Source of the DNA: Novosphingobium sp.
GTDB lineage: Bacteria > Pseudomonadota > Alphaproteobacteria > Sphingomonadales > Sphingomonadaceae
Direction of reading: 5' to 3'
Assembly (NCBI GenBank): GCA_030697365.1
Contig: JAUYQH010000059.1
Span: forward strand, 1 to 39,762
Length of the DNA: 39,762 nucleotides
A model generated the notes under the pieces. It ran no database searches and had not been told where the DNA came from. It worked only from the letters and a program-made list of their open reading frames with translations. Made by a program: the position numbers and the translations under genes. This document shows, in pieces, positions 8,036 to 15,289 of this stretch (the stretch's first letter is position 1; each line of letters starts with the position of its first letter).

Positions 8036-8045
8036 GAAAGTTGGC

Positions 8046-8064
8046 TGATCGGGATCATTTTTTT
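8046..8064 (+). terminator. Weak intrinsic terminator after the FNR-like gene
   Basis: A short stem (TGATC at 8046-8050 with GATCA at 8053-8057) is followed by seven T (8058-8064), ten bases after the stop codon. The stem is only four or five pairs, so termination may be partial. Confidence 0.45.
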
Positions 8065-8104
8065 GCGCGGGGTGCGGAACCAAACTTCGGGCCGATAATT
8101 ATAC

Positions 8105-8193
8105 CATTGTCACCGCCGAGACCCCCCCTCCCGTCCAAGCGGCCGGTGATACGATCCCGAAAGGCCTCCGCTTCGTGCGGAGGCCTTTTTTTT
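8105..8193 (+). ncRNA. Candidate small RNA with C-rich loop (GsrN-like)
   Basis: An AT-rich patch (8094-8105, GATAATTATACC) in GC-rich surroundings could be a -10 element. Downstream, CACCG (8111-8115) pairs with CGGTG (8144-8148), extended by CCG/CGG with one bulged base, presenting a 21-base loop with seven C in a row (8122-8128) and three more C after one T. A strong intrinsic terminator follows at 8161-8193. A 5' C-rich loop plus a 3' terminator hairpin is the layout of GsrN, the stress-response small RNA of Caulobacter, and the C-run could pair with ribosome sites. An exact GGAAC lies at 8076-8080, but the base block 16 further on is AATT, not CGTT. The ends are estimates. It could instead be the 3' untranslated region of the FNR-like gene. 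Confidence 0.45.
8161..8193 (+). terminator. Strong intrinsic terminator
   Basis: A perfect 11-base-pair stem (8161-8171 with 8177-8187) closes a five-base TTCGT loop and runs into eight T (8186-8193). It ends the candidate small RNA or read-through from the FNR-like gene. It may also slow transcription from the receiver gene on the other strand, but that side has only three A. Confidence 0.9.
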
Positions 8194-8210
8194 GTTCGGC
8201 ATCGTCCCGA

Positions 8211-8648
8211 TCAGCCAGCCAGCGCTTCGCGCAGGCGTCCAAGCAATCCCGGCTTGCGACGCAATTCGATCAGGATCGCAATCAGCGCTGCCGGGTCATA
8301 GGGTTTGGCCAACACCGCACCGAGCTGCGAGACACTTTTCGGAATCTTCTCGGGCGCGCCGGTCGAAAAGATGATCGCCGGTGGACGAGGACTCAGTTCG
8401 TTGACCAGTTCAGCCATTGCCCAGCCATCGTCCCGGTCGGCAAGCTGCACGTCGAGGATCAGAATGTCGGGCTTGAGTTTCTCAAGTTCGATCATCGCGG
8501 CAGAAACCGTGTCGCACACCACCACGGCTTCGGCCCCTCCCGCCAGGAGAGCATCTTCCAGGTTCATTGCCAGCAGCGGATCGTCCTCGACGATCAGCGC
8601 CCGCCCGAGCGAGCGTGGCTTCCTGCCCGGTTGTTTCGATTTCGCCAT
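8211..8648 (-). CDS. Single-domain response regulator (receiver only)
   Basis: 145 residues hold one receiver (about 15-130) and a short basic N-terminus (AKSKQPGRKPR). Conserved positions are Glu21-Asp22-Asp23, phosphoacceptor Asp66 (LILDVQLADRDDG), Thr96 in FSTGAPE, and Lys115 in AKPYDP. The FSTG...KPY pattern resembles the FAT-GUY receivers such as SdrG, a stand-alone receiver needed for full stress-response activation in Sphingomonas melonis; assignment to that role is inference. The ATG at 8648 is the only reasonable start. A one-mismatch EcfG-type promoter lies 55 bases upstream. The protein ends 18 bases from the terminator of the candidate small RNA. Confidence 0.88.
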   Translation of the reverse strand: MAKSKQPGRKPRSLGRALIVEDDPLLAMNLEDALLAGGAEAVVVCDTVSAAMIELEKLKPDILILDVQLADRDDGWAMAELVNELSPRPPAIIFSTGAPEKIPKSVSQLGAVLAKPYDPAALIAILIELRRKPGLLGRLREALAG

Positions 8649-8702
8649 GCATGGTCCTTACCGGGCGATCATCGGACTCGAACCGCCCCGTTACGTTGCA
8701 CG

Positions 8703-8728
8703 AACGCCCCTGACCGTCATGCGTTTCC
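8703..8728 (-). promoter_or_regulatory. Possible EcfG-type promoter of the receiver gene
   Basis: The reverse strand reads GGAAA (8728-8724), 17 bases, CGTT (8706-8703). This differs from consensus GGAAC-N17-CGTT at the last base of the -35. The position 55 bases before the ATG is suitable. One mismatch in nine bases can occur by chance. Confidence 0.35.
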
Positions 8729-8799
8729 ACGGGCAACCTGACGAACGACGGATTGGCCGAAAGTGCGCCCTTCGCGCCACACCGGCATCCTGGAACGCT

Positions 8800-9957
8800 T
8801 CAGAGCGGCTTCTGGTAGACCACGTATTCGCGGTTGACCTTGCTTCCGATGGCCTCAGCGATCGCGTTCATCCCCTGGTTGTCGTCGAGCACCCAGCCGA
8901 TCTCCGAGCGGCGGGTGCCGTACTTGGCGATCGCCACGAGGCGGATGCGCTCGATCATCATAAAGGCCAACTGGCTCGCCAGCCGAGAGCTTTGCAGGCG
9001 CTTGAGCACGCCCATCAGCGGCACTCGCATCGAGGCGTCGGTCGGTTTGTGCAGCCACCACAACAGCCTGGCCCAGCCGAACGGAAACAGCTTGCCGCGG
9101 ATCGCCTTGATCGGCCCGTTGAGATCGGGAAGCGTCATCATGAAGGCGACCGGCTCACCCTCGAGCTCGGCGATCATCACCAGGTCGTCCTTGACCAGCG
9201 GCTTCAGTTTCTTGCCGACATACGCGATCTCGCTGTCGGTGATCGGGACGAAGCCCCAGTTGCTCGACCAGGCATCGTTGAGAATGCCGAGAATCGTCGC
9301 CGCTTCCCGATCGAAGTGTTTGAGATCGACCTTGCGGATGCGAATCCGCGGGTTCTTCTCCCCCGAAGCGACGATCCGCTCGATCAGCGGTCCGAAACCG
9401 GCGACGATGTCGAGATCGTAAGTGAGCAAGGACTTGGCATGGGCATAGCCGAGCGTCTCGATCCACGCCTGGTACCGCGGATCGTGGTGGCCCATCATCA
9501 CCATCGGGCTGTGATCGGCGCCTTTGACCAGCAACCCGGGTTCGTCCCAGATCGACAGGCTGAGCGGGGCAAGAGCGCGGGTCATACCATGTTCGCGCAG
9601 CCACCCCTCGGCGCGGGTGATCAACGCGGCCATCGTCGCCTCGTCGTCGGCCTCCATCAGACCCCAGTTGCCGGTGCCGGGACCCATCCCCTGTTCGGGC
9701 GGGAGGGTCAGCGCCAGCCGGTCGATATGCGCCGAAATGCGCCCGACCACCCGCGTGCCGCGCCGGGCGAGGAACAGCTGGACATCGGCGTGTTCGAAGA
9801 ACGGGTTCTTGCCCGGGGTGAGCAGTTCGCGCACTTCGCCCTTGAGCGGCGGCACCCAGTGCGGATCGGCGGCATAGAGCCGGAACGGCAGTTCGATGAA
9901 CGCCTCGAGATCGGCCTTCCCCGCGACCGGGGCGACGATAATGGGGTCAACAGCCAC
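8800..9957 (-). CDS. Conserved GNAT-fold N-acetyltransferase-like protein
   Basis: About 385 soluble residues resemble a family, widespread in proteobacteria, annotated as N-acetyltransferase or YghO-like. Recognisable segments are FIELPFRLYAADPHWVPPLK near the N-terminus, NPFFEHADVQLFLARR with RVVGRISAHID (a GNAT-type acetyl-CoA core strand), and a C-terminal half ending with EYVVYQKP. The substrate is unknown. There is no ATG at the 5' end; I chose the GTG at 9957 because AAAGG lies seven bases upstream, with a TTG at 10020 as the alternative. The gene is divergent from the desaturase gene. The family is sometimes found with lipid genes, which would suit the neighbours, but that is inference. 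Confidence 0.65.
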   Translation of the reverse strand: MAVDPIIVAPVAGKADLEAFIELPFRLYAADPHWVPPLKGEVRELLTPGKNPFFEHADVQLFLARRGTRVVGRISAHIDRLALTLPPEQGMGPGTGNWGLMEADDEATMAALITRAEGWLREHGMTRALAPLSLSIWDEPGLLVKGADHSPMVMMGHHDPRYQAWIETLGYAHAKSLLTYDLDIVAGFGPLIERIVASGEKNPRIRIRKVDLKHFDREAATILGILNDAWSSNWGFVPITDSEIAYVGKKLKPLVKDDLVMIAELEGEPVAFMMTLPDLNGPIKAIRGKLFPFGWARLLWWLHKPTDASMRVPLMGVLKRLQSSRLASQLAFMMIERIRLVAIAKYGTRRSEIGWVLDDNQGMNAIAEAIGSKVNREYVVYQKPL

Positions 9958-10078
9958 GATCTTGCCTTTGTTCAGGTTTAGCGCGCCTCCGCCTATGCTA
10001 TCCGCTGCGAACGATGCCAAGCCTTGCGCATCGCCGTTGCGGGGCTAGATTTCCGCAGTTCCCATGGAAGCGCTTTGC

Positions 10079-11152
10079 ATGACTGTCCACGAAGCCATTG
10101 TCCTGCCGTCCGATGGCGGTCCCACCGGGGCCGGAATTGCCGACGACAAGACGATGCTGCGCGCAGCGGTCGAGCTGACGCGTGACCTCGCCGCCGCACG
10201 TCCCGCGATTTACTGGCCGGACATGCTGGTGTCGGCACTGGTTGGCTACGCCGGGCTGGCGGGCGCGATCCTGTTCGACAATCCGTGGGCGGCGGTCTCC
10301 TGCGGCGCGGTTGCCGCGCTGGCGCTGTATCGCGCGCTGCTGTTCATCCACGAACTGACCCACATCCACCGCACCGCGCTCCCCGGGTTTCGCCTGGGCT
10401 GGAACCTGCTGGTCGGGATACCGATGCTCACCCCGTCGCTGATGTACGAGAACGTCCATACGCTCCACCATGCGCGCACCCGGTATGGCACCGCGGACGA
10501 TCCCGAGTACCTGCCGCTGGGGCTGATGAAGCCATGGTCGCTGCCGTTGTTCCTGGCGATCGCGCTGTTGTTGCCGGTCGGGCTGCTGATCCGCTCCGCG
10601 CTGCTTGTGCCGTTGGGCGCGGTGATCCCCCCGCTGCGCCGGCTGGTGTGGGAGCGTGCCTCGGCGCTGTCGATCAACCCCGCCTTCCGCCGCCGCCCCG
10701 CCGAGGGCGAGTTTCGCCGTCAGGTCTTCTGGCAGGAACTCGGCGCTTCGCTGTGGGCGTTGTTCCTGGTCGCCAGCGCAGTGCTGTGGGACTGGCATCC
10801 GCTGGCGATCGGCATGGCGGTCGTCTCGGTCACCGCGGTGCTCAACCAGCTGCGCACATTGGTCGCGCACTTGTGGGTCAACGAGGGCGAGCCGATGACG
10901 GTGACCGCGCAGTACCTCGATTCGGTCAACGTCCCGCCGCCCGGTCCTTGGGCCGAACTATGGGCCCCGGTCGGCCTGCGTTATCACGCACTGCATCACT
11001 TGCTGCCGTCGATGCCGTACCATTCGTTGCCGGAGGCGCACCGCCGCCTGAGCCGCGAACTGATCGCGCCTTCGACTTATCACGAGGCCAACCATCCCGG
11101 CCTGCTCACGCTTGTCGGGCGCCTCGCGCGGAACACGATGCTGCCGCGTTGA
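10079..11152 (+). CDS. Membrane fatty acid desaturase family protein
   Basis: This 357-residue membrane protein has the three histidine boxes of di-iron desaturases: HELTHIH (91-97), HTLHH (127-131) and HALHH (303-307). Hydrophobic segments lie at about 50-95, 155-185 and 222-255. The family inserts double bonds or hydroxyl groups into acyl chains or carotenoid-like substrates using oxygen; the exact substrate is not evident. I prefer the ATG at 10079, with GGAA nine bases before it, over the ATG at 10064, which has no ribosome site. It ends three bases from lptG, facing it. The neighbouring lipopolysaccharide exporters and the desaturase would both shape the envelope. Confidence 0.82.
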   Translation: MTVHEAIVLPSDGGPTGAGIADDKTMLRAAVELTRDLAAARPAIYWPDMLVSALVGYAGLAGAILFDNPWAAVSCGAVAALALYRALLFIHELTHIHRTALPGFRLGWNLLVGIPMLTPSLMYENVHTLHHARTRYGTADDPEYLPLGLMKPWSLPLFLAIALLLPVGLLIRSALLVPLGAVIPPLRRLVWERASALSINPAFRRRPAEGEFRRQVFWQELGASLWALFLVASAVLWDWHPLAIGMAVVSVTAVLNQLRTLVAHLWVNEGEPMTVTAQYLDSVNVPPPGPWAELWAPVGLRYHALHHLLPSMPYHSLPEAHRRLSRELIAPSTYHEANHPGLLTLVGRLARNTMLPR

Positions 11153-11155
11153 AAC

Positions 11156-12256
11156 TTACTCTTCGGTCCTGATCAAGACCGTTTCGCCGATCAGCGCGAA
11201 CAGCACGAACGGGGCCCACGCGGCGAGCAGCGGTGGGTAGCCGCCGAAGCTGCCCATCGCCAGGGCGGCGTTGTCGACCACGAAAAACGCGAAACCGAGC
11301 GCCATCCCGATCGCCGCCCGGATCAGCACATGGCCCGATCGCGCCAGCCCGAACGCGGCGACCGCGCCCAGCAGCGGCATCAGCAACGCGGCCAGCGGAC
11401 CCGAAATCTTGTGCCACCACGCGCTCTCGAGTTCGCCGGTGCGCCGCCCCGCCGATTGCATCGCCTCGATCGAGCCACGCAAGGTGAACAGGTCCTCGGC
11501 ATCGGGATCGACCTTGCTGATCGCGATCTGGGCCGGGGTGATCCGCTCGGCGACGACGGTGGCGGCGGGCATCTTTTCGAGCCTCACGCTTTGCACCGCG
11601 AAGCTGCGGGGCGATTCAAGCCGCCATCCGGGAGCGGCGAACGTGGCCGCAGGCGCGGTGACTATGTCGATTACCCGCCCGGCGGCATCGCGGCGATACC
11701 ACGAAACTCCGATCATCTTCGTTGCGGCACCGCTTCCGCCGATCGCCTGGGCGAACAGCACGTTGGGTCCGTCGGCGAGCCAGACATTGGCCTTGGTCGC
11801 CGCGGTGGCCGGGACCGTGCCGAAATCGACCGCCTGCCAGGCTTTCAGCGCTGCGGTGGCGCGGGTCACGACGCGCTCGTTGAAGGTGAAGCTGAGCATG
11901 GCGACGAGCGCGGCGGTCAGCACCAAAGGCGCGAGGATCTGGTGCGCCGAAAGCCCCGCCGCCTTCATCGAGATGACTTCGCTGTTCTGGTTGAGCTGGA
12001 CCAGCGTGAGGATCGTCGCGAGCAGTACCGAGTAGGGCAGGAAAGTCTGGACCAGTTGGGGCACGCGCAGCGTCACATAGTGCCACAACTGCGCCTCGCC
12101 GTTGCCAGCCGCCTCGAGAATCTTGCCGCTCTGCCCCAGCAGGTCGAGCATCTGGAGGATCAGTACGAGCATCGCCAGCACCGCAACGATGCGCAGCGCG
12201 AACATCTTGGCGATGTAGAGCGTGACAGTACGCGAGGGGAAGAATTCAAGCTGCAA
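11156..12256 (-). CDS. lptG: LPS export permease LptG
   Basis: About 366 residues with the LptF/LptG layout: two or three N-terminal membrane helices (FPSRTVTLYIAKMFALR, then VLILQMLDLLGQ), a periplasmic beta-jellyroll middle (about 130-265), and three C-terminal helices ending in a short cytoplasmic tail. With LptF and the ATPase LptB it pulls lipopolysaccharide out of the inner membrane towards LptC. I chose the TTG at 12256 because GAAGG lies eight bases upstream and homologues start with this block; it overlaps the end of lptF by 11 bases, suggesting translational coupling. No ATG occurs until well inside the first helix. Confidence 0.9.
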   Translation of the reverse strand: MQLEFFPSRTVTLYIAKMFALRIVAVLAMLVLILQMLDLLGQSGKILEAAGNGEAQLWHYVTLRVPQLVQTFLPYSVLLATILTLVQLNQNSEVISMKAAGLSAHQILAPLVLTAALVAMLSFTFNERVVTRATAALKAWQAVDFGTVPATAATKANVWLADGPNVLFAQAIGGSGAATKMIGVSWYRRDAAGRVIDIVTAPAATFAAPGWRLESPRSFAVQSVRLEKMPAATVVAERITPAQIAISKVDPDAEDLFTLRGSIEAMQSAGRRTGELESAWWHKISGPLAALLMPLLGAVAAFGLARSGHVLIRAAIGMALGFAFFVVDNAALAMGSFGGYPPLLAAWAPFVLFALIGETVLIRTEE

Positions 12257-13493
12257 GAGGCTGGCCTTCGAGCGTTTCGTCGATGTCCGGTTCGTCGCGC
12301 AGGCGCTTGCGACCGAACAGCTTGCGGAACGCCGCGCTGGCTTTCGCAAAGCCGCGTTCGAGCCCGCCGATCGCCTGACCTCCGGGAACATAGGCGACCC
12401 GCCAGTACATCCACAAGATCAGCGCCGCGAACAGCGCAAACGGAACCCACAGCGCCAGGATCGGATCGAGCCGGCCCAGCGCGGCGACGTCCGAGGCGTA
12501 CTGGTTCACCTTGTGATAGGCGACCACCATGATGATCGAAACGAACACTCCCAACGCCGAGGTCGACCGTTTGGGCGGGATCGCCAGTGCCACCGCGAGC
12601 AACGGCAGAAGCAGCATCATCACCACTTCGACCATGCGATAGCTGAAGCTGGCCTGCGTTTCGAGCCGCAAGGTCTCGGGCGTTTCCTGGTTCCAGCCCA
12701 GCTTGAGCAGTTCGGGCAGGATGTATTCCTTCTCCTTGCCTCCGCGCTGGCGGAATTCCTCGATCTTGGGCAGATCGATCGGGAGATCATGGCTCGAGAA
12801 GGTCAGCACCCGCGGGGCGGCGAGGCTGGGACCATCCTGGACGATCTGTCCATCGGTCAGGCGCAGGATAATCGTATCCGCGCTGTCCTTGTTGGCGAGG
12901 AACTGGCCCTGGCGCGCCGAAATCGCCAGCTCCTGGCCCTTGTCGTTGGCGACGCGTGCGAAGATGCCCGAGAGCATCCGGCCGTTGTCGCGGCTCTCCT
13001 CGATACGCAAAGCGACTTTGTCCTTGAGAGTCGTGAATTCGCCCACCTTGATCGCCGCGCCAAGCGCGCCCGAGCGAAGCTCATACTGCAGCTCCTCGTA
13101 GTAGTAGTGCGACAGCGGCTGGAGGTAGAACACGTTGACGAGGTTGAGCCCGGCAAGCGTGACCGCGAAAATGTAGGGCACGCGCAGCAGCCGGGTGTAA
13201 CCCAGCCCGACCGCGCGCATCACATCGAGTTCCGAACTGGTCGCCAGCTTGCGAAACGCGAGGAGGATGCCGAGCATCAGCCCGATCGGGATCGCCAGGC
13301 CGGCATATTCGGGGATCAGGTTGGCGAGCATCCTGAACACCACGCTGACCGGTCCGCCCTCGCTGGCGACGAAATCGAACAGCCGCAGCATCTTGTCGAG
13401 GATAAGCAACGACGCTGCCAGCGCGAACGTGCCGACCATCGGCACGAGCACCAGTTTGCCGATATAGCGGTCGTTGGCGGTGAGAAGGGGCAT
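12246..13493 (-). CDS. lptF: LPS export permease LptF
   Basis: 415 residues with the family layout: N-terminal helices (RYIGKLVLVPMVGTF, then a pair around 50-110 ending AFRKLATSSELDVMRA), a periplasmic domain at about 130-285, and C-terminal helices at about 300-390. The segment LATSSELDVMRAVG is the cytoplasmic coupling loop that meets LptB. The tail after the last helix is long and charged (about 45 residues). The ATG at 13493 gives the expected N-terminus. It is upstream of lptG, which starts inside its last codons. A 353-base non-coding stretch precedes it and should hold the promoter. Confidence 0.92.
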   Translation of the reverse strand: MPLLTANDRYIGKLVLVPMVGTFALAASLLILDKMLRLFDFVASEGGPVSVVFRMLANLIPEYAGLAIPIGLMLGILLAFRKLATSSELDVMRAVGLGYTRLLRVPYIFAVTLAGLNLVNVFYLQPLSHYYYEELQYELRSGALGAAIKVGEFTTLKDKVALRIEESRDNGRMLSGIFARVANDKGQELAISARQGQFLANKDSADTIILRLTDGQIVQDGPSLAAPRVLTFSSHDLPIDLPKIEEFRQRGGKEKEYILPELLKLGWNQETPETLRLETQASFSYRMVEVVMMLLLPLLAVALAIPPKRSTSALGVFVSIIMVVAYHKVNQYASDVAALGRLDPILALWVPFALFAALILWMYWRVAYVPGGQAIGGLERGFAKASAAFRKLFGRKRLRDEPDIDETLEGQPLAA

Positions 13494-13846
13494 GGCGCGG
13501 CGCCGTCAGTTCTAGGCTTGGCGCCGCCGAGCGGCAAGCGCGGCGAATCGCGGGGCGGCGCGCGACATGGATCGCCGCCGTGGACCACTTGGACCACTGT
13601 CTTGAAGCAAAAATCCTGGCTGGGTGCCGTTGCGCGAAAAGCCGGGCGCGGAGGCCTCGCGTCGCGCGGCGGACGGACGGCAGGTAGCGGTGCTCATCGG
13701 CGAGGCTAGATCAGATTTTGCGCGTGTAGGAAAATGGTTTTCTTCGCCCGTCACTCGATCAACACAGACCCTGCTGGGGAAGCGAGGCTCGCGCGTCGAT
13801 CATGTTATCCGACGGGAAAAAGAGTCAGGTCGTCGCTCATGTTCCT
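13494..13846. other. Non-coding region between clpS and lptF
   Basis: 353 bases without a credible gene; open frames here are short, rich in Arg/Ala and lack ribosome sites. It should contain the lptF promoter on the reverse strand. The clpS end lies at its right border. It holds one tandem repeat (13581-13598). I see no strong hairpin with a T-run and no RNA gene. Confidence 0.6.
13581..13598. repeat. Tandem 9-base repeat upstream of lptF
   Basis: TGGACCACT occurs twice in direct succession (13581-13589, 13590-13598), about 90 bases upstream of the lptF start. It may be a regulator site or chance. Confidence 0.6.
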
Positions 13847-14230
13847 TCACGCCTTCTCCAGCGTGCACTGCAGCGGGTGCTGGTTCTGGCGGGCGAAATC
13901 CATCACCTGGTTCACTTTGGTCTCGGCGATCTCGTAAGGGAAGATCCCGCACACCCCCACGCCCTTCTGGTGGACGTGGAGCATCACCCGGGTGGCCTGT
14001 TCGAGATCCATCCCGAAGAACCGCTTGAGGCACATCACCACGAATTCCATCGGGGTGTAGTCGTCGTTGAGCATCAGCACCTTGAACATGCTGGGCTTCT
14101 TGGGCTTGGTCCGGGTCTTGGTCGCGACGCCGAGCTGATCGTCGCCCTCGGGGCCGCGGGGACCGCCGGGTGCGTCGTCGTCATCCGCGGCGCGGACGAT
14201 GGCAAGCCAGGGATCGTCGTGGAGCTTCAT
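13847..14230 (-). CDS. clpS: ClpS adaptor of the ClpAP protease
   Basis: 127 residues; the folded ClpS core spans about 48-127 after a flexible acidic N-terminal extension (about 47 residues). The substrate pocket is visible as [10 protein letters not shown] (Asn55, Asp56, Asp57) and VHQKG (His87), and [15 protein letters not shown] is typical. ClpS delivers proteins with N-degron residues (Leu, Phe, Tyr, Trp) to ClpA. The ATG at 14230 lacks a strong ribosome site, but the frame fits. No clpA is in this window, although it often neighbours clpS. Confidence 0.93.
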   Translation of the reverse strand: MKLHDDPWLAIVRAADDDDAPGGPRGPEGDDQLGVATKTRTKPKKPSMFKVLMLNDDYTPMEFVVMCLKRFFGMDLEQATRVMLHVHQKGVGVCGIFPYEIAETKVNQVMDFARQNQHPLQCTLEKA

Positions 14231-14300
14231 CGTCCCGGTAATATCGCATTGCTGGCCGCGGGCGGCAAGGGCGGGTGGTTACTGCGTCCTTAAACACGAA

Positions 14301-14330
14301 CGGGCCGGACGGTTTCCACCGTCCGGCCCG
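14301..14330 (-). terminator. Terminator downstream of the phasin gene
   Basis: A perfect 12-base-pair stem (14301-14312 with 14319-14330) closes a six-base loop. On the reverse strand it is followed by TTCGTGTTT. It lies 36 bases after the phasin stop and before clpS, so it separates the two genes. Confidence 0.8.
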
Positions 14331-14366
14331 CTGCGTTGTCCCGCGGAGAAAGTCGGGAGCTAAGGC

Positions 14367-15164
14367 TTAGGCGGCCTTGCGGACCTTCTCGACCGCGAGG
14401 CTGACGCGGCTGGAGATCGGCTGGAACGCCTCGTTGGCGAGCTTGAGCGCGGCTTCGGCGCTCTTCGAGTTGTAAGCCACGGCATTGTCGAAATACTTGC
14501 GCAGCAGCTTGCTCTGGAGCTCGACGAAATCCTTGGGCGACTTGACCGAAGTCAGGTCCTTGGCGTCGGCCTGCATCGTCTCGATGGCCGACTTGACCTC
14601 GGCGACGTAGTTCTTGCCCATCGTCTGCATGCCGCTGGCGAGAACCTTGCCGGTCTCGACCAGCGCCTCAAGGTTGCCCTTCGAGAACTCGTTGACGTCG
14701 CCCAGCGCGGTCTGGCTCTTTTCGAACGCGGTCTTGGCGCGATCCTGGGCGTCCTTCATCGCGTCCTGGATCTTGGACGAGAAATCTTCGGCGGTCTTCT
14801 TGGCGGTGGTGGCCATGGTGGTGTCCTTCAGTTTGGAAACGAGGTTGATCTTGGTGGGAACAGGCTTGGCAACGGGCTTGGCGACCTTGACGACCGCCTT
14901 GCGGACGGGCTTGGCCTTGGCGGCGGCGACCGGCTTGGCGGCCTTGGGCATGGCTGCCGGCTTTGCTTTCGCCTTGACCGGCTTGGCGGCGCGCTTGACC
15001 GCGACAGGCTTTGCCGCGGACTTGACTACCGCGGCGGCTACGGGCGAAGCGGCCCGGACGACGGCTTCGGCAGCTGCGACCGGCGCGACAGCCGCGCTCA
15101 CGGCCTTCTCGCTCGCTTGGGCATAGGCCTTCTCGGCGGCATCGGTGATCGGGGTATCGGCCAT
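14367..15164 (-). CDS. Phasin with a histone-H1-like Lys/Ala/Pro-rich N-terminal extension
   Basis: 265 residues. Residues about 1-105 are low-complexity: an Ala-rich stretch, then many AAKPVK/AKPV-type repeats like those of bacterial H1-like proteins. Residues about 117-265 form an all-helical phasin domain (TAFEKSQTALGDVNEF, NLEALVETGKVLASGM). Phasins coat polyhydroxyalkanoate granules and set their size and number. Met117 (14816) is preceded by GAAGGA seven bases upstream, a better ribosome site than that of the first ATG, so a short phasin of about 149 residues may also be made. The promoter and two probable PhaR operators lie just upstream. The basic extension could bind DNA and link granules to the nucleoid, as proposed for PhaM/PhaF-type proteins; that is inference. 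Confidence 0.85.
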   Translation of the reverse strand: MADTPITDAAEKAYAQASEKAVSAAVAPVAAAEAVVRAASPVAAAVVKSAAKPVAVKRAAKPVKAKAKPAAMPKAAKPVAAAKAKPVRKAVVKVAKPVAKPVPTKINLVSKLKDTTMATTAKKTAEDFSSKIQDAMKDAQDRAKTAFEKSQTALGDVNEFSKGNLEALVETGKVLASGMQTMGKNYVAEVKSAIETMQADAKDLTSVKSPKDFVELQSKLLRKYFDNAVAYNSKSAEAALKLANEAFQPISSRVSLAVEKVRKAA

Positions 15165-15208
15165 TTCGTCTCGAACTCCATCGCGGCGAACCCATCTGTC
15201 CGCCTATG

Positions 15209-15221
15209 TTGCAGTGCACAA
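15209..15221. promoter_or_regulatory. Probable PhaR operator, promoter-proximal
   Basis: TTGCAGTGCACAA overlaps the downstream edge of the predicted phasin -10. PhaR, the PHA-sensing repressor of alphaproteobacteria, is known to bind TGC-rich sites of this kind, and the same core recurs 49 bases away. Confidence 0.6.
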
Positions 15222-15247
15222 AATAGTCCCCGCATGTGCGAAGTCAA
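15220..15247 (-). promoter_or_regulatory. Sigma-70 type promoter of the phasin gene
   Basis: The reverse strand reads TTGACT (15247-15242), 16 bases, TATTTT (15225-15220). Start of transcription would fall near 15212, inside the proximal TGC-rich site, which fits repression. Confidence 0.65.
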
Positions 15248-15257
15248 GACTTTTTTG

Positions 15258-15271
15258 TTGCAGTGCAGCAA
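15258..15271. promoter_or_regulatory. Probable PhaR operator, upstream of the -35
   Basis: TTGCAGTGCAGCAA repeats the core of the proximal site in the same orientation, 49 bases away, so two copies flank the promoter. Binding at both could loop or block the polymerase. Confidence 0.6.
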
Positions 15272-15289
15272 AGCACGGAGCCGACCCGT

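Noticed and set aside
11330..12532. Open frame antisense to lptG
   Set aside because: It is a GC-driven shadow, with Arg/Asp/Gln-rich composition.
13734..13937. Possible small gene between lptF and clpS on the forward strand
   Set aside because: Half of it is antisense to clpS, there is no ribosome site, and the composition is not protein-like.
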